Of a stretch of DNA of 64,000 nt, positions 52,284 through 60,389 are shown one piece after another; within the stretch, counting starts at the first letter, position 1, and the number at the start of each line of letters is the position of its first letter. The notes under the pieces were generated by a model, which was given only the letters and a program-made list of their open reading frames with translations, was not told the origin of the DNA and did not search any database. The position numbers and the translations under genes are program-made. The DNA comes from an uncultured Peptococcaceae bacterium. GTDB lineage: Bacteria > Bacillota > Limnochordia > Darwinibacteriales > Darwinibacteriaceae. Location: positions 1-64,000 of the forward strand of contig CALKAR010000251.1 of the NCBI GenBank assembly GCA_937988745.1. Direction: 5' to 3'.

Positions 52284-53384
52284 TTGGCGACTAGAGAAAC
52301 GGAATTTACTGATCGTAAGATGCTGTATAGACAAACCAAGGATTATATCCTAGACAAGATCCAGCGAGGTTTATACGGTCCGGGGGAACTTATTCCCCCG
52401 GAGCGTGAACTTGCTGAGCAGTTGAACATCAGTAGATACACAGTGCGTAGAGCGATCCAAGAGCTGGTATCAGAAGGGATTCTTCATCGGGTTCAAGGCA
52501 GTGGTACTTATGTTACTGAATCCACCAATACTGTGCAGCGAAATGACACATTGGGGATTGTGATGCCTTTCTCAGATGCTGAGGTGGAGATGCTTCTTCT
52601 CAACGGTATGCAGAAAGCACTGCGCGATACCCGCTTTTCCATGACTATTCGTGGAACTGGTAACAGCGCCGTGCGCGAATGGGACGAAGTTCATCGGCTT
52701 AAGGAAGAAGGCGTCAGCGGCCTGATAATCATGCCTAGTGAAGAAGAAGATGGCGGCCGAAGCGCCGTTGCGCTTAAGCGAGAGGGTTTTCCCTTTGTGC
52801 TGATCGACCGCAGGGTCCCAGGCTGCGAGACAAACTGCGTTATGTCTGACAACATCCAAGGTGGATATTTGAGTGCGAAATACCTGTACGATTTAGGGCA
52901 TCGCAAAATCGCGTTTGTAAGACACCAAAGTGACAATACCAGCAGCGCGAAGGACCGCTTTCTTGGCTACCGCAAGGCCTGTCAAGAAAAGGGTCTAGGC
53001 GACGGCATCCTCTTTGCCTTTGATTATAGAAATGGTGAGGAGGAACTGCAGCAGTTCCTCCTCTCTGGAGAATACACTGCTTGCATAGCTGTGAATGGCT
53101 ATGTGGCAGTGGATATTGTAAAAGCATGCCGGTCAGCGAACTTGGTAATCCCGGATGACTTGTCTCTTGTCAGTTTCGATGATCCAAATATTCTGCAGCA
53201 TCTGGAAGTTTCACTGACCACAGTTATTCAGCACACCGAGATGATAGGGTATCGGGCTGTGCGCTTGCTTATAGAGGAGATCGACAGCCAAGAAAAATAT
53301 GGCAGGGATTATATTAGAAGTTATACACAGTGCTACTACCCTGTACGCCTGATCGAGCGCGAGTCTTGCCGCAGGCTGGATTAA
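52284..53384 (+). CDS. GntR-LacI hybrid regulator (AraR-like)
   Basis: The 366-residue protein joins a GntR winged helix (residues about 15-80: GLYGPGELIPPERELAEQLNISRYTVRRAIQELVSEGILHRVQGSGTYV) to a LacI-type periplasmic-binding-like sensor domain (residues about 90-355: LGIVMPFSDAEVEMLLLNGMQKAL and the C-terminal SFDDPNILQHLEVSLTTV). Bacillus AraR has this architecture. TTG 52284 is preferred for spacing after GAGGTGA; TTG 52281 is also possible. It is 18 bases ahead of the solute-binding protein gene and probably controls that transport locus in response to a sugar. Confidence 0.88.
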   Translation: MATRETEFTDRKMLYRQTKDYILDKIQRGLYGPGELIPPERELAEQLNISRYTVRRAIQELVSEGILHRVQGSGTYVTESTNTVQRNDTLGIVMPFSDAEVEMLLLNGMQKALRDTRFSMTIRGTGNSAVREWDEVHRLKEEGVSGLIIMPSEEEDGGRSAVALKREGFPFVLIDRRVPGCETNCVMSDNIQGGYLSAKYLYDLGHRKIAFVRHQSDNTSSAKDRFLGYRKACQEKGLGDGILFAFDYRNGEEELQQFLLSGEYTACIAVNGYVAVDIVKACRSANLVIPDDLSLVSFDDPNILQHLEVSLTTVIQHTEMIGYRAVRLLIEEIDSQEKYGRDYIRSYTQCYYPVRLIERESCRRLD

Positions 53385-53402
53385 TGGGAATGGAGGTGCA
53401 GC

Positions 53403-56375
53403 ATGGGCAGAACCACTAAAATACTATTTGGAACACTGTTGCTGTTGATTTTGCCCTGGGTTGCTTCGGCTTATGCCGCAAACGACTTAACTTTCGCTGA
53501 TGAGATCGCTAGCTTTGAGGCAGTGATCGATTACGGGACTTATCTAGAATCTTATCTTGCCCAGGGTGCTGACCGCCCCAATCGCCAAGTCTATGTGTTT
53601 GGCGACCGTTACTCCCGAACTAATATGGATGTGGAGTTGGTCTATTCTGAGGAATACAACGGCTACGCTGTGTACACCGGCGAGTGGGGTTACATTGAAT
53701 GGGATGTTTATGTGACAGAGCCAGGCCTGTACAACATTGAACTGGCTTATTATCCCGTTGAGGGCAGAGGTACTGCCATCGAAAGATCAATTGAAATTAA
53801 TGGCGAGCCTCCATTCGAAGGGGCGAGCTATCTGTCTTTCTCTCGAATTTGGGGAAGTGCGGAAGAAATCCGCATGGACAACCAAGGCAACGAACTGCGT
53901 CCTGCACAGAAGGAATACCCCATGTGGCGGACCGTAGTTTTGTCTGATTCTATGGGCAGCTATGCGGAGCCCTACCTGTTCTATTTTGAAGAGGGAAGGA
54001 ACACAATTCGCTTGATTTCCCGCAAAGAACCAATGCTTATCCATCACCTGCGTCTTTTCCAGGTCGAAGAACCTCCTGCTTATGCGGAACTTGCGGAAGA
54101 GTACAAGCAGCTGGGCTACAAGGAAGCCGAAGGAGTCCTTATCAAGCTGCAGGAACGGGATTCAACTTACCGTTCTGAATCGACTTTAGCGCCTACCTTC
54201 GACCATGGAGATCCCACTTTAGAACCGTATGATCCAGTTCTCATGCGGCTTAATGCTATCGGCGGTGAAAGCTGGAACCAGAGCGGTCAGTGGGTGCGTT
54301 GGGACTTTGAAGTGCCCCAGTCTGGTCTTTATAAGATTGGCATCAAAGCGAAACAGAATTTATACCGCGGTTCATTCAGCAACCGCCGCATCTATATTGA
54401 CGACAAGGTTCTCTTCAAAGAGATGTCTGCGGTGCGTTTCCCTTACTCTTCTATCTATGACATGTATGTCCTAGGTGGCGATGAAGACCCATACTTGATC
54501 TACTTGGAGGAAGGGCCGCACAGTATTACCATGGAAGTCGTTCTCGGCGATATGGTCGATGTAATCCGTACCGTCGAAAAGAGTGTGTACGATCTGAACT
54601 CGATTTACCGCCAAATCGTAATGATCACATCGCCAACTCCCGACCCAATGCGTACCTACGAGCTGCCTAAGCGCATTCCAGGACTGCTGGACAGCATGCT
54701 GGTTCAGGCGGACATCGTAGAAGAGGTTGCAGATGCTCTAGAAGAGTATACCGGCCAGCGCGGTGGAGCTACTGTAGTGCTGCGAGACCTTTCTCGTCAG
54801 CTCCGTACCTTGGTTGATGATCCTGATTCAATTCCACGTCGCTTGTCTGAGTTTAGAGACAACCTTGGTTCGTTGGGAACCTGGCTGTTGGATGTCCGTA
54901 AACAGCCATTAATTGTTGATTATCTAGTAATTGCATCACCTGAACAAGAAATGCCCCGTGCATCTGCCACATTTAGTGAGCGGATGGGTCATGAGGTAAG
55001 AGCACTTGCCTCTTCTTATACCCATGACTACACGATGGTTGGCGACGTCTACGAAGGTGATGTCGAACCATTGACAGTCTGGATTGGATGGGGCCGTGAC
55101 CAAGCTCAGATCTTGAAGCGGCTGATCGAAAACGACTTTACGCCTAAGACCGGAATTCCGGTAAACCTTGAATTGGTCAGTATGGGTGTGCTTCTACCTG
55201 CAACCTTGGCAGGTAGAGGACCTGACGTGGCCATGGGGGTAAGCACTGCCCAGCCTATGAACTTCGCGTTCCGCGGTGGGGTAGTGGACTTGCGGACGAT
55301 GCCTGGCTTCGATGAGGTCAAAGAGCGGTTTATGCACAGCGCTATCGTGCCATTTATGTTCCGCGACAGCGTGTATGCTCTTCCAGACCAGCAGTCATTC
55401 TTGATGCTGTTCTATCGTGCTGATATTCTGAAAGAATTGGGGCTTGAAATCCCACAAACATGGGATGATGTACTCGATATCATTCCTGTTTTGCAAAAAC
55501 GGAACATGGACTTCGGCCTGCCGTTCTCGGTGCCGGCTAAAGCAATGAGCTCCTCTATCGGTGACGTCAGTTCGACCATGGGCAGCCTGTCATCAAGCGG
55601 TGGAGTGCTGAATCTCTTGATGTTCATGTACCAGAAAGACCAAGAACTGTTCATCGAAGACGGTATTGCTACGAACCTTGATCATGAAGCTGCGGTAGAG
55701 GCCTTTACACTGTGGACAGAGCTTTACGAGCTTTACAAACTGCCCCTAGATTACAATGCCTCCAACCGTTTCCGGATGGGTGACATGCCGCTGGTTATTG
55801 CAAGTTACGGCTTGTACAACGAGCTGCAGGTGTTTGCTCCTGAGTTGAGAGGTAAGTGGGGCTTTACACTGATACCTGGTACGCTCAAAGAAGATGGTAC
55901 CATTGACCGCTCTGCTCCTGCAGCAGTCGGTCAGACCGGCAGCATGATCATGGCTACATCTGACAAGATTGAGGAAGGTTGGGAGTTCCTCAAGTGGTGG
56001 ACCAGCACCGAAACCCAGATTGAGTTCGGACGCCAGATTGAGAGTGTCCTCGGTGTTGCTGGACGTTATGCAACTGCAAACGTAGAAGCTCTAGCGGGTC
56101 TGCCTTGGTCAGTGGAAGAGTATCAGAAGCTGATGGCCCAGTGGCAGTGGGTGCGGGGCGTTCCTGAGGTACCTGGCGGCTACATGATCGGCCGTTACCT
56201 CGACAACGCTTTCCGTCAGGTTGTTTATAACAACAAACCGGCGCGAGATATCTTAGTTGACTACAACCGTCTGATCAACGAAGAAATCGAACGCAAGCGG
56301 ATAGAATTTGGCCTACCCACGAAATTCGAAGATCTGCCCGAAGAGTACCGCAAGCTGTACTGGGTTGAGCAGTGA
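53403..56375 (+). CDS. very large ABC solute-binding protein with N-terminal beta-sandwich modules
   Basis: The 990-residue precursor has a signal peptide ending ASAYA-AND, no lipobox. Residues about 30-220 and 270-400 are two beta-sandwich modules (WDVYVTEPGLYNIELAYYPVEG; WDFEVPQSGLYKIGIKAKQN) that look like carbohydrate-binding or NPCBM-type modules. A helical region follows, and residues about 560-985 are a bacterial type 1 extracellular binding protein (GRGPDVAMGVSTAQPMNFAFRGGVVDLR, LPDQQSFLMLFYRADILKELG, WEFLKWWTSTETQ). Ordinary binding proteins have 420-450 residues. The family resembles large binding proteins beside YIP1 and DUF5696 genes in Paenibacillus (from memory). The ATG 53403 has GGAGGTG. 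Confidence 0.85.
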   Translation: MGRTTKILFGTLLLLILPWVASAYAANDLTFADEIASFEAVIDYGTYLESYLAQGADRPNRQVYVFGDRYSRTNMDVELVYSEEYNGYAVYTGEWGYIEWDVYVTEPGLYNIELAYYPVEGRGTAIERSIEINGEPPFEGASYLSFSRIWGSAEEIRMDNQGNELRPAQKEYPMWRTVVLSDSMGSYAEPYLFYFEEGRNTIRLISRKEPMLIHHLRLFQVEEPPAYAELAEEYKQLGYKEAEGVLIKLQERDSTYRSESTLAPTFDHGDPTLEPYDPVLMRLNAIGGESWNQSGQWVRWDFEVPQSGLYKIGIKAKQNLYRGSFSNRRIYIDDKVLFKEMSAVRFPYSSIYDMYVLGGDEDPYLIYLEEGPHSITMEVVLGDMVDVIRTVEKSVYDLNSIYRQIVMITSPTPDPMRTYELPKRIPGLLDSMLVQADIVEEVADALEEYTGQRGGATVVLRDLSRQLRTLVDDPDSIPRRLSEFRDNLGSLGTWLLDVRKQPLIVDYLVIASPEQEMPRASATFSERMGHEVRALASSYTHDYTMVGDVYEGDVEPLTVWIGWGRDQAQILKRLIENDFTPKTGIPVNLELVSMGVLLPATLAGRGPDVAMGVSTAQPMNFAFRGGVVDLRTMPGFDEVKERFMHSAIVPFMFRDSVYALPDQQSFLMLFYRADILKELGLEIPQTWDDVLDIIPVLQKRNMDFGLPFSVPAKAMSSSIGDVSSTMGSLSSSGGVLNLLMFMYQKDQELFIEDGIATNLDHEAAVEAFTLWTELYELYKLPLDYNASNRFRMGDMPLVIASYGLYNELQVFAPELRGKWGFTLIPGTLKEDGTIDRSAPAAVGQTGSMIMATSDKIEEGWEFLKWWTSTETQIEFGRQIESVLGVAGRYATANVEALAGLPWSVEEYQKLMAQWQWVRGVPEVPGGYMIGRYLDNAFRQVVYNNKPARDILVDYNRLINEEIERKRIEFGLPTKFEDLPEEYRKLYWVEQ

Positions 56376-56386
56376 GGGGGGATATA

Positions 56387-57340
56387 ATGGCGTCTATGCC
56401 TGAAAGACAAGTGAGCACTCAGGCCGTTTACCGGCCTGAGAGCAAGCTTGGTCAACTATGGAAGCGCATTAAGCAGAATAAAGTTTCTTATTTCTTTGTA
56501 GCGCCCTACGGCATTCTATTTTTCACGTTTACCATTCTGCCGGTTGCAGTGGCAATCTACCTGAGCTTTACCCATTACAACATGCTGCAGCCTCCCCGGT
56601 GGGTGGGTTGGGAAAACTACCTGCGTCTTCTGCTTGCAGACGATGTTTTCCTGATTGCGGTAAAGAACACGTTTGTATTTGCTGTGATAACGGGGCCGTT
56701 GAGCTACCTGGCCAGCTTCGTGTTTGCCTGGTTGATTAACGAGTTAAGACCGCGGATCAGAGCTTTCTTGACTCTGCTCTTATATGCCCCGTCTATTTCC
56801 GGAAGTTTGTATCTGATTTGGACTATCATGTTCAGCGGAGACTCTTATGGGTTTATTAACTCTCGTCTCCTTTACCTTGGCATCATTAAGGAGCCTATTC
56901 AGTTCCTGACAGACCCACAGTGGATGATGAGTGTTGTAATCATCGTTGTACTGTGGATGAGCTTGGGAACCAGTTTCTTAGCTTTTATCGCGGGTCTGCA
57001 GGGTATTGATCCGAGCCTGTATGAAGCAGCCGCGGTTGATGGTATCAGAAATCGCTGGCAGGAGCTGTTCTACATCACCCTGCCTCAGATGAAAGGCTAC
57101 CTGATGTTCGGTGCCATTATGGCCATTACAAGCTCGTTCGCTGCTGCGGAACAGATCATTCCATTGGTCGGTTTCCCCAGTACAGACTACGCAGGACACA
57201 CAATCGTGGCACACCTGATCGACTATGGTAACGTCCGTTTTGAAATGGGCATGGCTTCGGCCATTGCGGTAATCTTGTTCTTTACCATGGTCATATCACA
57301 AAGACTTGTGCAGCGCCTGCTTGATAAGATCGGGACCTAA
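56387..57340 (+). CDS. sugar ABC permease, MalF type
   Basis: The 317-residue protein has six helices and the EAA loop YEAAAVDGIRNRWQELFYITLPQMKG. A longer N-terminal cytoplasmic segment precedes the first helix. ATG 56387 has GAGGGGGG five bases upstream; GTG 56372 overlapping the previous stop is less likely. It is the first permease of the large-binding-protein system. Confidence 0.9.
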   Translation: MASMPERQVSTQAVYRPESKLGQLWKRIKQNKVSYFFVAPYGILFFTFTILPVAVAIYLSFTHYNMLQPPRWVGWENYLRLLLADDVFLIAVKNTFVFAVITGPLSYLASFVFAWLINELRPRIRAFLTLLLYAPSISGSLYLIWTIMFSGDSYGFINSRLLYLGIIKEPIQFLTDPQWMMSVVIIVVLWMSLGTSFLAFIAGLQGIDPSLYEAAAVDGIRNRWQELFYITLPQMKGYLMFGAIMAITSSFAAAEQIIPLVGFPSTDYAGHTIVAHLIDYGNVRFEMGMASAIAVILFFTMVISQRLVQRLLDKIGT

Positions 57341-57352
57341 GGAGGGACAGTT

Positions 57353-58225
57353 GTGATCAAACGTTTAAGACAAAGATTCTGGACCACCAAACCAACCCGT
57401 TCCTTCGGGGGAGACATGGCCATTCTCCTCTTTATTGGAGCCGCTGCGGCGTTTTCTGCCTTACCCTTGGTGTATGCGATTTCTAACGCTTTCAAGCCGT
57501 TAAACGAGCTGTTTCTCTGGCCGCCGCAGTTCTTTGTGCGGAACCCAACCTTGGCCAACTTCTATGACCTGTTAGTTCTAATGTCCAGCTCATGGGTTCC
57601 ATTCTCCCGTTATTTGGTGAACACGCTTGTCATTACCCTGGGAGGTACAGCTGGCCACGTCATTCTGGCTTCTCTGGCAGCCTATGCTTTGGCCAAACAC
57701 GACTTTCCAGGCAGCAAGTGGATGTTCTCGGTAGTTGTTTTGTCGCTGATGTTTGCTAAGCAGGTTACAGCTATTCCGAACTACCTCATCACTTCTTATC
57801 TCGGTTTAGTTGACACCCATTGGGCTATTATCCTACCTGCTTGGGCCATGAGCTTAGGGTTGTTTTTGATGAAACAGTTCATTGAAGCGATGATCCCCGA
57901 TGCGCTGCTCGAATCGGCTCGCATCGAGGGCGCCAGCGAATGGACAATTTTCTGGAGAATTGTTATGCCTAACGTCCGGCCAGGTTGGCTGACCTTGATT
58001 ATTCTTTCGTTCCAAGCTTTATGGGGCGAAACGGGCGGACAGTTTATCTACAGTGAGCAGTTGAAGACGCTCCCTTACGCCCTGAGTCAGATTGTTGCCG
58101 GAGGTATTGCCCGTGCTGGTGTAGCCGCAGCAGTGGGTGTAATCATGATGATACTTCCAATTACAGTATTCGTTATTAACCAAAGTAAAGTCATCGAAAC
58201 AATGGGTGCTTCCGGTATCAAGTAA
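57353..58225 (+). CDS. carbohydrate ABC permease, MalG type
   Basis: The 290-residue protein has six helices and the EAA loop LLESARIEGASEWTIFWRIVMPNVRPG. The GTG 57353 has AAGGAGGG seven bases upstream. It pairs with the preceding permease. The operon lacks an ATPase. Confidence 0.9.
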   Translation: MIKRLRQRFWTTKPTRSFGGDMAILLFIGAAAAFSALPLVYAISNAFKPLNELFLWPPQFFVRNPTLANFYDLLVLMSSSWVPFSRYLVNTLVITLGGTAGHVILASLAAYALAKHDFPGSKWMFSVVVLSLMFAKQVTAIPNYLITSYLGLVDTHWAIILPAWAMSLGLFLMKQFIEAMIPDALLESARIEGASEWTIFWRIVMPNVRPGWLTLIILSFQALWGETGGQFIYSEQLKTLPYALSQIVAGGIARAGVAAAVGVIMMILPITVFVINQSKVIETMGASGIK

Positions 58226-58248
58226 TCGATGGTGATGGGGGGTTTATT

Positions 58249-60372
58249 GTGAAACAGAATCGGTTGAAAATCCTATGGACTGCTGTACTGGTACTGATTG
58301 TCCTAGCACAGCCCGTGGCTTTCGCTCAGGACAGCTATACCTACACCGAAGATAGGGACGCCGCCCCTGGCCCAGCGGTATACCGGAATGTGCTCGAGCT
58401 GTTCGGTGAGGATTTAGGAATCGGTGCCTTTAAAGAACCGCAGGACTTGTTTGTCCTCCAGGACAATCTGGTATACGTGGCAGACACTGGCAATAATCGC
58501 ATTGTTGTTCTTGATGAATATCTGCGGTTGGTGCGCACCATTTCTGCATTTGACAACAACGGTGAAGAAGACGGTTTTGCTTCACCACAGGGCCTATTCG
58601 TTGCTGATGATGGCACCCTTTACGTAGCTGATTACGGCAACAATCGGGTAGTGGTACTAGACAGCAATGATCAGCTGATCAGGACCATTGAAAATCCTAC
58701 TGATCAGGAACTTATTCCAGAAGATTTCCGGTTCCGTCCTAAGAAACTGGTGGCGGATCGGGTTGGCAGGGTGTATGTAATTGCTGAAGGTGTTCTTGAA
58801 GGCTTGATGGAGTTTGACGAGCAAGGTGTCTTCAGCGGATTCATTGGTGCACCCCCTGTGAGGCCTAGTCTGTGGGAATATTTCTGGCGCCAGATTATGA
58901 CTGACGCTCAGAAGGAACGTTCTGTACTGTTTATTCCTACAGAATACAGCAGTGCAGACATTGATGACAAAGGCTTTATTTATACAACTGTAGCGGGTGG
59001 AGGTACTGAGCGGTCTGCGATCATCCGCCGCCTTAACCCTGCAGGAGAAGACGTGCTTCGGCGCAACGGGTTCTTCGAACCCATGGGCGACGTAGATTAC
59101 ATTCTCTCCGGTGAGATTCGGGGTGCTACAATCACAGGTCGCTCCAGTTTACAGGACATCGTTGTATGGAAGAACGGAATTTACTCAGTAGTCGATCTGA
59201 CCAGAGGCCGTGTCTTCACCTACGATGACAACGGCAACATGCTGTTTGCCTTTGGTGCACCTGTCTTTGAGCGGAACGCTTTTAGGACTCCAGCAGCGCT
59301 GGACTACCTGCACGATAACCTGCTTGTGCTGGACAGGCGACTTAACATGATCACTATGCTGGAACCAACCGATTACGCACGCGCCATTTTCGGTGCAATT
59401 GAAGCTTACCAGCAAGGTGATTACGACGGGTCTGCTGACGTGTGGCGTGAGGTTCTAAAGCAGAACCCCAACCTAGACTTGGCATACAGCGGCATCGGGC
59501 GTGCGCTCTTGCGCCAAGGTGAGTATCGCGAGGCCATGGATTATTACAAGTTAGGCAGTGACCGCGAAGGGTATTCCCAGGCCTTAGCTCTGTACCGCCG
59601 TGAATGGATCAACGAGAACTTCTCGTACATCATGACCGGTATTGTAGCTGCAGCGATCGTCCTGTACTTGATCGGTCTCGTTAGGAGTCGGCGTCGTGCC
59701 CGCATGGGCTATGTCGGTTTGGCTTACACCGTCAGTGAAAACAAGTTTGTCGCATACCTGCAGAAACTCAAGTATGCATTTCACGTCATTGTGCGGCCTG
59801 GCGACGGTTTCTGGGATTTGAAACATGAAAAGCGGGGCGATATGTGGTCTGCTACAACTATTCTGGCGCTGGTAATGCTGACATTCATCCTAGCGCGGCA
59901 GTACACAGGATTCCCCTTTAATATGAAAGATCCTCGAGAGCTGAATATTTATATGGAAATTGCCAGCGTATTAGTGCCATTCTTCTTGTGGTGCGGAGTA
60001 AACCTTGCTCTGACAAGTATCATGGAAGGTAAGGGTTCCTTTAAGGAAATCTACATCACAACAGCTTACGCACTAGTACCGATTATACTCATTCATGCAC
60101 CACTGATCTTGCTCAGCCGGGTGATCACACTTGATGAAGGCGCGTTCTATTACGTCTTCCAAGTGTTCGCAGTGATTTGGGCAGTATTCTTACTCTTGGT
60201 GGGTATGAGTGTAATTCATGATTATGGCTTTGGGAAGAACCTCTTCACAACCGGCTTAACTGTTGTTGGAATTGGTGTCGTAATCTTCTTGGCACTGCTG
60301 TTTGTGAACGTCTTAGCCCAACTACTCGGTTTTGTCGATACGATTTGGACCGAAGTAACATTTAGGATTTAA
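58249..60372 (+). CDS. NHL beta-propeller, TPR and YIP1-domain membrane protein
   Basis: The 707-residue precursor has a signal peptide ending AFAQD. Residues about 45-375 contain NHL repeats (FKEPQDLFV...LVYVADTGNNRIVVLD; FASPQGLFV...LYVADYGNNRVVVLD; FRTPAALDYLHDNLLVLDRR), a six-bladed periplasmic propeller. Residues about 380-440 are TPR-like (GAIEAYQQGDYDGSADVWREVLKQNP). A helix near 455 enters the membrane and residues about 520-705 are a YIP1-like domain of about five helices. The domain order suggests a periplasmic sensor or scaffold tied to the inner membrane. It is in the operon between permease genes and the DUF5696-like gene. The GTG 58249 follows a G-rich site. Function unknown. 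Confidence 0.85.
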   Translation: MKQNRLKILWTAVLVLIVLAQPVAFAQDSYTYTEDRDAAPGPAVYRNVLELFGEDLGIGAFKEPQDLFVLQDNLVYVADTGNNRIVVLDEYLRLVRTISAFDNNGEEDGFASPQGLFVADDGTLYVADYGNNRVVVLDSNDQLIRTIENPTDQELIPEDFRFRPKKLVADRVGRVYVIAEGVLEGLMEFDEQGVFSGFIGAPPVRPSLWEYFWRQIMTDAQKERSVLFIPTEYSSADIDDKGFIYTTVAGGGTERSAIIRRLNPAGEDVLRRNGFFEPMGDVDYILSGEIRGATITGRSSLQDIVVWKNGIYSVVDLTRGRVFTYDDNGNMLFAFGAPVFERNAFRTPAALDYLHDNLLVLDRRLNMITMLEPTDYARAIFGAIEAYQQGDYDGSADVWREVLKQNPNLDLAYSGIGRALLRQGEYREAMDYYKLGSDREGYSQALALYRREWINENFSYIMTGIVAAAIVLYLIGLVRSRRRARMGYVGLAYTVSENKFVAYLQKLKYAFHVIVRPGDGFWDLKHEKRGDMWSATTILALVMLTFILARQYTGFPFNMKDPRELNIYMEIASVLVPFFLWCGVNLALTSIMEGKGSFKEIYITTAYALVPIILIHAPLILLSRVITLDEGAFYYVFQVFAVIWAVFLLLVGMSVIHDYGFGKNLFTTGLTVVGIGVVIFLALLFVNVLAQLLGFVDTIWTEVTFRI

Positions 60373-60389
60373 GGGGGTTAGCACGTACG

